Source: Cuniculiplasma sp052315315
GTDB taxonomy: Archaea > Thermoplasmatota > Thermoplasmata > Thermoplasmatales > Thermoplasmataceae
NCBI GenBank assembly: GCA_052315315.1
Contig: JBLSDE010000001.1
Location: forward strand, 40,949-104,948
DNA: 64,000 nt
Direction of reading: 5' to 3'
In this document: piece by piece, positions 43,811-53,043 of the stretch
How the letters are laid out: each line of letters starts with the position of its first letter
Position numbering within the stretch: position 1 is the first letter of the stretch
Notes under the pieces: model-generated
Seen by the model: only the letters and a program-made list of their open reading frames with translations
Database searches by the model: none
Told to the model about the DNA's origin: nothing
Made by a program: the position numbers and the translations under genes

Positions 43811-45490
43811 TCATCTGTATATGGATCCAATCTCAGAATCTATGAAAAGTTTGGTTCCCTCCTCAGGCTTATCAAAGAGAATTGCACTATATATGAGTGT
43901 TTTTCCATTCTCCTTGATCTTATTCAATACCTTTCTCTCTATTTTACCCTCTATTATGAATGCTTCATAATTCGTGATCCAGTCAGACTGATCCTGAAGA
44001 TCATCCATGGTACCGATGAAAATACCGTTCTTGCCTGTTATTCCAGCATATGACTTGCCCTCTGAATATCCCCGTCCCACAGGAATTCCCGCATTCAAAA
44101 GAGAAACCCTTGAGGTTCCGGAGAAGAGATATTTCTGATTCCCTGACACAAAGACAATTCTCTCACCTTTTGTCAAAACCTGAGATTGTATGAGTTCTGA
44201 AATTATCTGATCAGAATTCCTATCCTTGCTATCCCCCCTGAGAAGATATGGCCTTACTGATCTGAGTATGTTAATTTGTCCAGCAGTTACCTTGGAGGAC
44301 GTAACACCTATAATTTCACATCCTGGCCTGACCGATGATACCATCCTTGCGGTGTTCCCGGTTCCCGTTACTGCCACAATCCTATGGGCCCTTGATTCTG
44401 ATGCAATAACCCTCGCTGCCCTTGCCATGGAGTAGGTTATTCTGCTTCCGTAAAAATTTTCAGGTTCAGGAAATGGATCTGAATTCTTTTCCACAAACAA
44501 AGCAGTCTCTTTAAGAGTCCTGACAGCCTCTAAAGGAAACTTCCCAATTGCTGTCTCCTCTGATAACATCAGGGCGTCAGCATCATCAATTATGGCATTG
44601 GTTACATCAGATATCTCGGCCCTTGTGGCACTCTCGTTTTCCACCATACTTTCCAGCATCTGTGTAGCAACTATTGTAGAAACACCGTATGCGTGTGATT
44701 CTTTTATTATCCTTTTCTGGCTTATGGCAACTTCATGTAAGGGCATTTCAACACCCAAATCACCCCTGGCAACCATAAGTGAATCCGATGCCGATATTAT
44801 GCCTGAAAGATTGTTCATTGCCTGCTGAGTCTCTATCTTTGCAATGATCTTTATATCTCCCTTCTTCTCTATTATGAGGTCATGAACGCTATCGATTTCG
44901 TCACGACTCTGCACGAATGAAAGTGCCACAAATTCCACTTCGTTCTTTATGCTTAGATCTAGATACATCCTGTCTCTTTCCTGGAGAATTCCAAGAGGAA
45001 TGTACCTCCCAGGGACGTTCATTCTTGCCCTGTTCCTCAATAATCCAGAATTTTCGCAAACTATTGTACATATTCCATCTTTGCTTTCCTTTACAATAGT
45101 TGATATTTTTCCATCCATGAAAAGAACCCTGTCCCCTGGTTCCAGAATGCCAACTATTCCCTTTACAGCAATTTTAATATCTGTACCTTCACCTTCGCCT
45201 ACCGTATATTCCTTTCCCTCACTCAGTTGTAATGAATCCCCTTTTAAAATTGCCCTCAATTCCGGCCCTTTAAGATCCACCATAATTGCAACTATCTTTC
45301 CATAATCCTTTCTGAACTTCTCTCGTATGGAAACAAGGTAATCAAGTTCTTCCGGGGTACTGTGGGCTGTATTTAATCTGAAGCAGGATACACCATTCTT
45401 TACCATTTCTAGCATTACCTTTTCATCCTTACACGCAGGACCAAAGGTGGCAACGATCTTTGTGTTCGGAAGCGCTTTGTCGTTTTGCAT
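43811..45490 (-). CDS. pyk: Pyruvate kinase
   Basis: 559 residues. Motifs: TKIVATFGPA near the start, MVDLKGPELRA, the substrate/metal segment KIIAKIETQQAMNN (lysine with catalytic role), and VARGDLGVEMP. The protein is about 80 residues longer than usual (about 475). The extra part (about 480-559) contains YAGITGKNGIFIGTMDDLQ and ends in an unrecognised alpha/beta segment. The glycolytic direction complements the gluconeogenic fbp upstream. It is divergent from the HTH_10 regulator. Confidence 0.93.
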   Translation of the reverse strand: MQNDKALPNTKIVATFGPACKDEKVMLEMVKNGVSCFRLNTAHSTPEELDYLVSIREKFRKDYGKIVAIMVDLKGPELRAILKGDSLQLSEGKEYTVGEGEGTDIKIAVKGIVGILEPGDRVLFMDGKISTIVKESKDGICTIVCENSGLLRNRARMNVPGRYIPLGILQERDRMYLDLSIKNEVEFVALSFVQSRDEIDSVHDLIIEKKGDIKIIAKIETQQAMNNLSGIISASDSLMVARGDLGVEMPLHEVAISQKRIIKESHAYGVSTIVATQMLESMVENESATRAEISDVTNAIIDDADALMLSEETAIGKFPLEAVRTLKETALFVEKNSDPFPEPENFYGSRITYSMARAARVIASESRAHRIVAVTGTGNTARMVSSVRPGCEIIGVTSSKVTAGQINILRSVRPYLLRGDSKDRNSDQIISELIQSQVLTKGERIVFVSGNQKYLFSGTSRVSLLNAGIPVGRGYSEGKSYAGITGKNGIFIGTMDDLQDQSDWITNYEAFIIEGKIERKVLNKIKENGKTLIYSAILFDKPEEGTKLFIDSEIGSIYR

Positions 45491-45636
45491 ATGTCTTTAA
45501 TAGAATAAGAGATAAAAGAGTTTCCTGGATTCCCAATAATTCAATTTTTCATGTATTTCCTTAAAAACATTAGAAGAATATTCCATGTATGATTTTGAAA
45601 TCCTTATATGTAACGTAGTAATAAGATCAGGATATT

Positions 45637-46248
45637 ATGGATTACCCAATAGAGGCAGTTATTGAAGTGGAGAGGGATGATTGCAAGATAACGGAGGCAA
45701 TAATGTCCATGGAAGGTGTCAAATCCATTTCAAGACTTAAAATTGAGCCCGATGAAACACTTCATAGCGTGGAGAAAGATTCATTCAATGAAAAAGATTT
45801 GATAATTTTAAGAAGACTTTCATCAAAGGTGGCTAAGGCTGGCCAGAACAAGGTTTGGGTTTACGGAAAGAGTTGCTCGGCCTGTAATGCAATGGCCCTT
45901 AGTGATGCTGTTGTTATATCAAGTCGATCCGTTGACAGAAAACGGATCCATTTCAGGGTTCTATTACAGAGCAGAGGGTCCCTCAGGAGGCTTGTAAAGG
46001 ATCTGGAAAGCAAAAACCTGAAGCCAAAGATAATTGAAGGCCCGGAGGAGATAAAAAACGAAATGTCTGAAAGGGAGTTCAGCGTTCTAAAAATGTGTTA
46101 TGACCTTGGATATTTTGAAAACGAAAGGGATGCATCTCTTACTGAAATTGCCAAAATTATGGGTATTTCCACATCTTCCCTATCCGAGACTCTGAGAAGA
46201 GCCATGAAAAAGATAGTGAAGGATTACCTCAAAAGCAAACAGATCTAA
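45637..46248 (+). CDS. HTH_10 (Bat-like) transcriptional regulator
   Basis: 203 residues. The C-terminal domain (about 147-199) has LSEREFSVLKMCYDLGYFE-type sequence and the helix-turn-helix TEIAKIMGISTSSLSETLRRA, matching HTH_10 of bacterio-opsin-activator-like regulators. The N-terminal part (1-140) is a possible sensor with two cysteines (SCSACNA). It is divergent from pyk (146 bases) and convergent with the trp operon, sharing the last four bases with aroF. A role for pyk or the trp genes is unproven. Confidence 0.8.
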   Translation: MDYPIEAVIEVERDDCKITEAIMSMEGVKSISRLKIEPDETLHSVEKDSFNEKDLIILRRLSSKVAKAGQNKVWVYGKSCSACNAMALSDAVVISSRSVDRKRIHFRVLLQSRGSLRRLVKDLESKNLKPKIIEGPEEIKNEMSEREFSVLKMCYDLGYFENERDASLTEIAKIMGISTSSLSETLRRAMKKIVKDYLKSKQI

Positions 46249-47015
46249 TTCAATGACTCCTTTATTTTTAATGCTTTTGTGTATATTTCCTTGAAAGAAC
46301 TGAAATCTACCTGCTGCCTTGCATCGCTCAGGGCTTTTTCAGGATAAGGATGAACTTCAATCATCAGGCCATCCGCCCCTGCTGCAACTGCTGCATAGGA
46401 AAGAGATGGAACATATTCCCTCTTTCCCGCGGGATGGCTTGGATCCACCACAATGGGATATTTGACTTTTTGTTTAAGTACAGGTACCGCGGATATATCA
46501 AGAGTGAATCTTGTTGAATCTTCAAAGGTTCTTATTCCCCTTTCCACCATTATTATATCTTCATTACCTCCCATGGACACATACCTCGAAGCCTGGTAGA
46601 ATTCTTCAATGGTGTTTCCAAAGCCCCTCTTTATCAGAACTGGTTTTTCTGCCTTTCCAACCTTTTTTAAGAGTGCAAAATTCTGACAGTTTCTGCTTCC
46701 TATCTGGAATATGTCAGTATAATCACCAACAAGTTCCAGATTCTCTTCATCCATAACCTCAGTCACAACAAGCATATTGTTTTGATCTGCAGCCTTTCGG
46801 ATTAATTTCAATCCTTCCTCTCCCAATCCCTGGAAGCTTTCAGGAGATGTTCTGGGCTTAAATGCCCCTCCTCTCAGTATTTTAACACCAAGTCCCGAAA
46901 GGAACTTTGCTGTTGAATTTATCTGTTCCTGGCTCTCTACCGCGCATGGACCGGCTATGAATCTTATCTGCCCATCCGGGAAGAGATCTCTTACACTTAG
47001 CATTTCACTCATCAT
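46245..47015 (-). CDS. aroF: 3-deoxy-7-phosphoheptulonate (DAHP) synthase, type I beta
   Basis: 256 residues. Motifs are IAGPCAVES, RGGAFKPRTSP, LIKRGFG and VDPSHPAGKR. The enzyme condenses PEP and erythrose 4-phosphate in the first shikimate step. It has no ACT or chorismate mutase fusion. It is the last gene of the trp operon, overlapping trpC by 11 bases, so tryptophan and total aromatic synthesis are co-expressed. Confidence 0.93.
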   Translation of the reverse strand: MMSEMLSVRDLFPDGQIRFIAGPCAVESQEQINSTAKFLSGLGVKILRGGAFKPRTSPESFQGLGEEGLKLIRKAADQNNMLVVTEVMDEENLELVGDYTDIFQIGSRNCQNFALLKKVGKAEKPVLIKRGFGNTIEEFYQASRYVSMGGNEDIIMVERGIRTFEDSTRFTLDISAVPVLKQKVKYPIVVDPSHPAGKREYVPSLSYAAVAAGADGLMIEVHPYPEKALSDARQQVDFSSFKEIYTKALKIKESLN

Positions 47016-47763
47016 GGTAATTACCTTCTATTTCTTTAATTTCTTTTAAAAATTTTGGGTCATTTAAAACTGATGTACCTATAAGATAAGCATCAAATGG
47101 CATTTCAATCAATTTCCTCATGTTTGAAACGTTCATACCGCTTTCAAGAACCTTTATGCATTTTCTTGATTTTATAAGATCAATTGCAATTTCCTCTGCA
47201 GGTTCCATTTTCAGTGTCCTCAGATTCCTTCGGTTGTAACCGATCATTATTCCATCCATATCAGGTATCCTGGCGTATCCATCCTCTGAGTGGAATTCAA
47301 CCAGCACATCCATGCCCTTTTCCATACCGTATTCAGCCAGTTCAAAGATCTTTTCTTCACTCAGGAAATCTGAAATGAGCAAAAAGGCATCAAAACCTGC
47401 ACGGAATCCGGAGTCTATCATCTCTCTCCTGTCCACGAAATCCTTCATAAGCATTGGCTTAGAGAGATGCTGCAGAATTATGCCATCTTCAAGTGACCCA
47501 AGAAAATTTTCAGGTTCTGTCAGTACGCTTATTGCGTCAGCTGATTTTCCTATTTCAGACATAAATTCCTGTGGTTTTCTTATGATCTCTCCGGAAAACC
47601 CTGAAGGGGACTTTCGCTTGAATTCAAATATGAAACCTTTCCTCCCCATTGCCTTCCTTTCTGACAGTATCTTTGACATGGAAATTATTCCCCTTCTTCT
47701 CATATTTGATCCAATAAGCTTCCTGTTCCCATTATTTTTATAAATGGCTTCTACCACATTCAT
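47005..47763 (-). CDS. trpC: Indole-3-glycerol phosphate synthase
   Basis: 252 residues, TIM barrel. Active-site segments include FEFKRKSPSGFSG (Lys region), VLTEPENFLGS, PMLMKDF, LLISDFLS, VEFHSEDG (catalytic Glu), GYNRRNLRTLK and VLESGMN. The stop of trpG and start of trpC meet at 47763. It closes the ring to make indoleglycerol phosphate. Confidence 0.94.
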   Translation of the reverse strand: MNVVEAIYKNNGNRKLIGSNMRRRGIISMSKILSERKAMGRKGFIFEFKRKSPSGFSGEIIRKPQEFMSEIGKSADAISVLTEPENFLGSLEDGIILQHLSKPMLMKDFVDRREMIDSGFRAGFDAFLLISDFLSEEKIFELAEYGMEKGMDVLVEFHSEDGYARIPDMDGIMIGYNRRNLRTLKMEPAEEIAIDLIKSRKCIKVLESGMNVSNMRKLIEMPFDAYLIGTSVLNDPKFLKEIKEIEGNYHDE

Positions 47764-48326
47764 TATGATACCTCTGCAAAGTTCCTTATTATATTTTCAC
47801 CGAATTCTGTGTAGTAACTTTCCGGATGGTACTGTATGCCAAAGAACTGTTTTTCTTTGTCATGAAAACCCATGACGCTTCCATCTCTTCCGGATATTGC
47901 ATCCACTATGAGCCTTTCTGATGGCTTGACAGTCAGGGAATGATACCTCACAGCCCTGAATCTTTCAGGTATGTTTCTGTACAATGGTGATTCATTATGA
48001 ACAATTGTATCAATTTCTCCATGAAGTGGTTTTGCCATAACATTGATCTCAGACCCCAAAAAGTAGCCTATTGTCTGGTGTCCAAAACAGATGCCAAGTA
48101 CCTTAACATTAATGCATCTTTTGAGCAATTCCATAATTTGACCTCTGTCTCTTGGATTCTTGGGATTTCCGGGACCTGGAGAGATTATAACTCTATCGTA
48201 TTTCTCAGGATCAACCCCATTCAGGTCTTCGTTCATACGAACATCCAGATCATAACCCAAATTTCCCGCTATCTGAACGATATTATAGACGAATGAATCA
48301 TGGTTATTTACAAAGAGCAACTTCAT
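47763..48326 (-). CDS. trpG: Anthranilate synthase component II, glutamine amidotransferase
   Basis: About 187 residues. The nucleophile is in GICFGHQTIGYFLG, with NNHDSFVYNIVQ at the start, SPGPGNP, and the His-Glu pair in FGIQYHPESYYTEFG. ATG 48326 has an ideal GGAGGTGAT site five bases upstream; a longer frame to 48380 lies in trpE sequence and is rejected. It overlaps trpE by 23 bases. Confidence 0.94.
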   Translation of the reverse strand: MKLLFVNNHDSFVYNIVQIAGNLGYDLDVRMNEDLNGVDPEKYDRVIISPGPGNPKNPRDRGQIMELLKRCINVKVLGICFGHQTIGYFLGSEINVMAKPLHGEIDTIVHNESPLYRNIPERFRAVRYHSLTVKPSERLIVDAISGRDGSVMGFHDKEKQFFGIQYHPESYYTEFGENIIRNFAEVS

Positions 48327-49446
48327 TAATATCACCTCCTGTTGCCGATAGAGCCTTATTGAACATTTCCTGAACCTCATTTTGTGGAACAGAATCCTTT
48401 ACAATACCAGCACCGGCACGTGCGTAAAAATTTCCGCCAATCCTGTAAATACATCTTATACTGAGTGCGAGGTCCATTTGATCTTTGGAAACAAGTCCTA
48501 CGGCTCCTGAGTAAGGACCTCTGTCATCCCCTTCGTAACGGTCGATGATCTCCATGGCCCGCTCCTTAGGTGCACCCGATACTGTTCCGGCAGGAAATAC
48601 TGAATCCAGAACCTGTGACATTTTTAAATCCTTTCTTCCCACAGATTCAACCCTGCTTACTATATGCATGACGGAGTTGAATTCCCGAACGATCATGGAG
48701 CTGGTAACACGAACGCTTCCGTATTCTGATATCTTCCCCAGATCGTTTCTCGCAAGATCTACAAGCATCCTATGTTCCAGAAGTTCCTTTTCGTCCTCGA
48801 GAAGTGATTTTTTAATAAGTTCCCTTTCTGCTGAATCTGATGAAAATTTTCTAGTTCCGGCTATGGGTTCTATCATTATGTTTCTTCCATTTACCGTGAC
48901 AACATTTTCCGGGGAACTCCCCAGGATTTCGTAATCTCCAAATTTGTAGTAAAAAACGTAAATGGATCTGTCATTTCTTATGAATTCCTTCAGTCTTTCC
49001 ACCGGGTCCGGAAATAAAGGCCCAAAGGTTCTTGACAGCACCACTTGAAGGACTTCGCCGTCCATTATCCTTCCCACTACTTCCTTTATATCCTCTTCAA
49101 GTTTTTTATCCACGAATACTCCTTTTACTCGGCTTCCACTCATTGGCGCTTCTCTTTTAATGACATTCTCGAACTTTTGATCCGGAACCAGAGCGACTAT
49201 TCCCGGATATGCAGATTTCCTCTTTTCCAGATGGAAAAGATGCCTCGCATATGTAAAAGATACAATGACCGGCGTCTCCTCCTTAAGATCATCCAGTAAT
49301 GCTGAAGAATCTGATTCTACTATTTTATCTCCCGTAAACAGCATTTCCCTTCCATTGATTCTCTCCTCATTTTCAAACCTGCAAATGTATGCAAAATTCC
49401 TATTTCTCTCCAGTAAATCAGGTATTCTTTCAATTAATGAGTTCAT
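48304..49446 (-). CDS. trpE: Anthranilate synthase component I
   Basis: 380 residues, a compact chorismate-binding domain. Motifs: IEPIAGTRKFS, DLARNDLGK, VREFNSVMHIVSRVE, FPAGTVSGAPKERAMEIID and RAGAGIVKDS. The N-terminal feedback region is shorter than in bacterial TrpE. It overlaps trpF by 17 bases and trpG by 23 bases. Confidence 0.94.
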   Translation of the reverse strand: MNSLIERIPDLLERNRNFAYICRFENEERINGREMLFTGDKIVESDSSALLDDLKEETPVIVSFTYARHLFHLEKRKSAYPGIVALVPDQKFENVIKREAPMSGSRVKGVFVDKKLEEDIKEVVGRIMDGEVLQVVLSRTFGPLFPDPVERLKEFIRNDRSIYVFYYKFGDYEILGSSPENVVTVNGRNIMIEPIAGTRKFSSDSAERELIKKSLLEDEKELLEHRMLVDLARNDLGKISEYGSVRVTSSMIVREFNSVMHIVSRVESVGRKDLKMSQVLDSVFPAGTVSGAPKERAMEIIDRYEGDDRGPYSGAVGLVSKDQMDLALSIRCIYRIGGNFYARAGAGIVKDSVPQNEVQEMFNKALSATGGDINEVALCK

Positions 49447-50017
49447 GATTTCTCAACCTCCTGAAAAAATCGTCTATCAGCCTTACATCCTTCTTTCCGG
49501 GATATTTTTCCAGAGAGCTGCTGAGATCTATAAAGTCTGCATTTAATTTTACAATTTCATCGATGTTTGAAGGACCTATTTTGCCAGCAATTCCTACATT
49601 TTTCTGTAAGAGATCTGATATGTTTGGAATCAGTTCTTTGATTCCACTCCTTTTCTCCAGAAGTATCATATCTGATTTTTGTTTTATATATTTGAAATAA
49701 TCAATGAAATCCGGGTCATCAAGATTTACCACGCTTATGACTCTCCTTCCAGTGTCCTTAATCCTTTCTACATCCTGAATGCTGGTCCGGAAATGTAACT
49801 GAGCATACTTTTCTTCCCCCTGATTTTTCAAAGCTTCCTCTATGGATGTGTACACGGCCACAACTTGAAGACCAAAGCCGGCCAGTTCATTGACGAGATC
49901 CACAGTTCCCCGCCTTGGTGACTTATCAGAGAGTATGACTCCGATTAAATCTGAACCGGATTCGTGTGAATATAAGGCATCAGGAACATTTGTGATTCCG
50001 CAGACCTTAATTAGCAT
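49430..50017 (-). CDS. trpF: Phosphoribosylanthranilate isomerase
   Basis: 195 residues. The N-terminus LIKVCGITNVPDA carries the catalytic Cys, VVAVYTSI follows, and AGKIGPSNI forms the phosphate-binding loop; the C-terminus DLSSSLEKYPGKKD matches the family SSGxE-PGxKD motif, partly altered. It overlaps trpD by 11 bases. Confidence 0.92.
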   Translation of the reverse strand: MLIKVCGITNVPDALYSHESGSDLIGVILSDKSPRRGTVDLVNELAGFGLQVVAVYTSIEEALKNQGEEKYAQLHFRTSIQDVERIKDTGRRVISVVNLDDPDFIDYFKYIKQKSDMILLEKRSGIKELIPNISDLLQKNVGIAGKIGPSNIDEIVKLNADFIDLSSSLEKYPGKKDVRLIDDFFRRLRNHELIN

Positions 50018-51023
50018 CAGGCACCTCCATTACTTTTCCCCCTGTCACTTCCTGCAGCTTTTTCAAAACTCTTCCGGAAAAAATTGCCTTCATTGCAAGT
50101 TTGTATGAATCCTCAATTGTATTCTCCATACCATTTGCCATAATGCATGGAGCTGCATTAAGTGCAATGAAACTGGATGCACCCTCAAATCTCCCTGTCA
50201 ATCCGCCCATTGTCTTCTGAAATATCTCTTCTCTGTCTCTTCCTGTGGTCTCATCGTCAGATATTCTTTTACCAATTATATCGTGAGCATTCAATTCACT
50301 CATTCTCACTTCTTTGTTGACCATCATAAGAAATGATTTTCCTGAGTAAGATATTTCATCCATCCCATCTTCCGATCGTACAACAAATCCACGGTCCCCT
50401 GAAACCTGCATACTTTTAGCGTAAATATCCTGTATCTTCTCCTCGGTGCAACCGATTACCCTTATTTTTGGACGAAGTGGATTGGTCATTGGGCCCATCA
50501 GGTTAAAAATAGTGGGATGTTTTAGGATCTTTCTTATCTCCCCAAATTTCATGAATGCTGCATTATGAATGGGGGCCAGAAGGAATGAGAAGTTGTTTCT
50601 TGATAGTTCATCTATTATTTCCTCCTGGGTTTTTGGAAACTTATAGCCGCTCATTTCCATAAAATCTGCTCCACCGGATTTTCCAGTAATTCCTCTGTTT
50701 CCGTGCTTCCCTATTTTTATTCCCAGGGAACTGCAGACTATGGAGGCTGCAGTACTCACATTTATTGTACCCTTATGATCACCACCGGTTCCAACAATAT
50801 CTGAGCAATCTCTGTATTCCTTTATAGGGGAAAAGGACATTAAGCCATCTGCAAACCCCCGGATTTCCTCAGGAGAATATCCCTTTAAATACATGGATGT
50901 CAGATAGACACCTTTCACAATATTCGTGTAATTTCCCTCTGTTAATTCCTTTGCAATTATTTTGGCTTCCTCCTTATTCAGATCCTTTCCTTCCATTATT
51001 TTAGATAAAAAATCATCAATCAT
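50007..51023 (-). CDS. trpD: Anthranilate phosphoribosyltransferase
   Basis: About 338 residues. The PRPP site GTGGDHKGTINVSTAAS, KHGNRGITGKSGGADFME and NLMGPMTNP are diagnostic. The start ATG 51023 follows GGAGGTG with six bases spacing; an upstream TTG at 51038 is rejected. It overlaps trpA by eight bases. Confidence 0.93.
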   Translation of the reverse strand: MIDDFLSKIMEGKDLNKEEAKIIAKELTEGNYTNIVKGVYLTSMYLKGYSPEEIRGFADGLMSFSPIKEYRDCSDIVGTGGDHKGTINVSTAASIVCSSLGIKIGKHGNRGITGKSGGADFMEMSGYKFPKTQEEIIDELSRNNFSFLLAPIHNAAFMKFGEIRKILKHPTIFNLMGPMTNPLRPKIRVIGCTEEKIQDIYAKSMQVSGDRGFVVRSEDGMDEISYSGKSFLMMVNKEVRMSELNAHDIIGKRISDDETTGRDREEIFQKTMGGLTGRFEGASSFIALNAAPCIMANGMENTIEDSYKLAMKAIFSGRVLKKLQEVTGGKVMEVPDAN

Positions 51024-51747
51024 ATACAGCACCTCCAAGCCTTTTCACCTCTTTCATGAAGCCATCCAGGTCATTGCCGTCCATGTAACTCACAAGGCTG
51101 GAACCTATTGCTATTCCGTCTGCACCCTGATCCCTTAAATTCTTTATCATATCCAGGCTGTTAATGCCAAAGCCAAAGATGACCTCTCTTTCTCCAGCCA
51201 GATTTCTTATTCTCTTAATCAAAATGTCCATACTCACGGGAACGCGTATACCAGTGGAAGGCTGCAATCCATGATAGATCCAATCGTGTGTCTGTTTAAT
51301 CACTTCACTGATCACCTTGTCTGGTGTTGATGATGTAAAGAAAGGTATCAGTGACAGACCTCTTTCGTCCATGGCCTTTGCGAGATCCACCCGTTCATCA
51401 AAGTAGTCTGTAAGAATATCCGGTACGATCGCACCATCCATCCCAGACTCCTTCAGCTGGTCAAGAAATTCTTCCCTATTGGAGCTGAAATGGTTGTAAT
51501 AAACAAGTGCAAAGGTCCTCTTTCCAGATTTCTTTGCAATGGATACTGTTTCCTTTAGATCCGAAAAAGAAAAACTTTCCATGGCTTTCTTGTGCGTTTT
51601 TCTTATCACAGGACCATCGTAGTATGGCTTTGATGTAGGTATTCCCAGTTCCAGGTAGTCGAACCTTTCATTCATCATTGCATTGAAGAATCTTTGAAAT
51701 ATTTCGCTGGAAGGGTATGGGAATGTAAGATAAAGGGCAAGTTTCAT
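51016..51747 (-). CDS. trpA: Tryptophan synthase alpha subunit
   Basis: 243 residues, TIM barrel. ELGIPTSKPYYDGPVI contains the catalytic Glu, VPDILTDYFD the Asp region, FFTSSTPDK follows, and GFGINS with IAIGSSLV bind phosphate. It is somewhat short for TrpA (about 260). It lies one base after trpB. Confidence 0.92.
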   Translation of the reverse strand: MKLALYLTFPYPSSEIFQRFFNAMMNERFDYLELGIPTSKPYYDGPVIRKTHKKAMESFSFSDLKETVSIAKKSGKRTFALVYYNHFSSNREEFLDQLKESGMDGAIVPDILTDYFDERVDLAKAMDERGLSLIPFFTSSTPDKVISEVIKQTHDWIYHGLQPSTGIRVPVSMDILIKRIRNLAGEREVIFGFGINSLDMIKNLRDQGADGIAIGSSLVSYMDGNDLDGFMKEVKRLGGAVYD

Positions 51748-51748
51748 C

Positions 51749-52990
51749 TTAATCCCTTATGAAAGATAGATCCAGAAGACCGTGGCCACTCACATTTATG
51801 ACCACCGTCTTTCCCTGATTTTCAGGCTTTCTACAGTAATCTATGGCAGTTGCAATGGCATGAGATGACTCTGGTGCTGGGACTATTCCCTGGGTCCTCG
51901 AAAAGATACGGAAAGCCTCAAGGCTTCTGACCTCATCAACCTCATCTGTTTTGATCCTCCCATGTCTTATCAATAGGGAAAGTGCAGGGGCGGCGCCGTG
52001 ATAGCGAAGACCACCAGCATATATGGACTTTGGAACAAAATCTGCGCCCAGAGAAAACATCTTCAGTTCCGGTAGAATTCCCGCAGTGTCAATCAGGTCG
52101 TACTTGTATTTTCCCTGACTGAACTTGGGAACTTCTGTTGCTGCGGTTGCAATCATTTCGGCGTCCGTGTCCATGAATGGAAAAGTGAAACCTGAGAAGT
52201 TACTTCCTCCGCCCACACATCCTATTAGTGTGTCAGCCTTCTCCCCGAGTATCTCCAGCTGCTTTTTTGCCTCCTGCCCTATTACGGATTGATGCGTAAT
52301 AACGCAGTTCTCAACGCTTCCAAGCAGATATCTTATATCCTGATCCAGAGCATACTGTACCGCTTCACTTATGGCTATGCCCAGAGTTCCAGGGTGTTCT
52401 GGATCTCTATGGAGTATCTCTTTTCCAAACTTTGTTAGATTACTGGGACTGGCATATACATCGGCTCCGTAAAGATTCATGATCTTCTTTCTCAGAGGCT
52501 TCTGATCATAACTCACCTTTACCATAAAAACAGTGGATCGAAGGCCATTTAGAGTGGCTGCAAGAGCCGTGGCAGTACCCCATTGCCCTGCTCCTGTCTC
52601 AGTCACAACCTCTGCAAGTCCTTCATTTGCAGCGTAATATGCCTGGGGAAGGGCGGTGTTTATCTTGTGAGAACCGGTTACTGTTCCTCCCTCATATTTT
52701 AAGAATATCTTACCTGTAAATTTCAGAAATTTTTCCAGATTTTTTGCCCTTATCAAAGGTGTTGGTCTTCCTATCTGAGAGTATTCCTCTATTACTTCAT
52801 CCGGAATTTTTTCGTATCTGCTCGAAGTGAATTCCTGCCTTAAAACCTCCTTTGGCAATATTCTGTTAAGAAGGTCTATTGAGGAATTTTCAGGATCATG
52901 ATCCCTGGCTGGTGGTAATGGCTCCGGAAGATCGGGAACAATATTGTACCACTTCTCCGGTATAATGTCTACATTCTGCTCAGTATACAT
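51749..52990 (-). CDS. trpB2: Tryptophan synthase beta chain, TrpB2 type
   Basis: 413 residues. The pyridoxal-phosphate lysine is in TGSHKINTA; phosphate binding is by GCVGGGSNFSG. The extended N-terminus (EKWYNIVPDLPEPLPPARD) and GRPTPLIRAKNLE are marks of the TrpB2 branch rather than TrpB1. It is the first gene of the trp operon and sits one base before trpA. A TATA box at 53011-53020 is centred about 26 bases before the ATG, giving a leaderless start. TrpB2 inside a trp operon is known in some archaea; whether it forms a stable complex with TrpA is unknown. Confidence 0.92.
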   Translation of the reverse strand: MYTEQNVDIIPEKWYNIVPDLPEPLPPARDHDPENSSIDLLNRILPKEVLRQEFTSSRYEKIPDEVIEEYSQIGRPTPLIRAKNLEKFLKFTGKIFLKYEGGTVTGSHKINTALPQAYYAANEGLAEVVTETGAGQWGTATALAATLNGLRSTVFMVKVSYDQKPLRKKIMNLYGADVYASPSNLTKFGKEILHRDPEHPGTLGIAISEAVQYALDQDIRYLLGSVENCVITHQSVIGQEAKKQLEILGEKADTLIGCVGGGSNFSGFTFPFMDTDAEMIATAATEVPKFSQGKYKYDLIDTAGILPELKMFSLGADFVPKSIYAGGLRYHGAAPALSLLIRHGRIKTDEVDEVRSLEAFRIFSRTQGIVPAPESSHAIATAIDYCRKPENQGKTVVINVSGHGLLDLSFIRD

Positions 52991-53010
52991 AATAAATGTG
53001 ATGTAACGAT

Positions 53011-53020
53011 TATATTAAAA
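53011..53020 (-). promoter_or_regulatory. TATA box of the trp operon
   Basis: Minus-strand TTTTAATATA, centred about 26 bases before the trpB2 ATG. No attenuator or leader peptide can exist if the message is leaderless. Confidence 0.55.
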
Positions 53021-53043
53021 CATTAGTGCTTTTTATTCAAATA

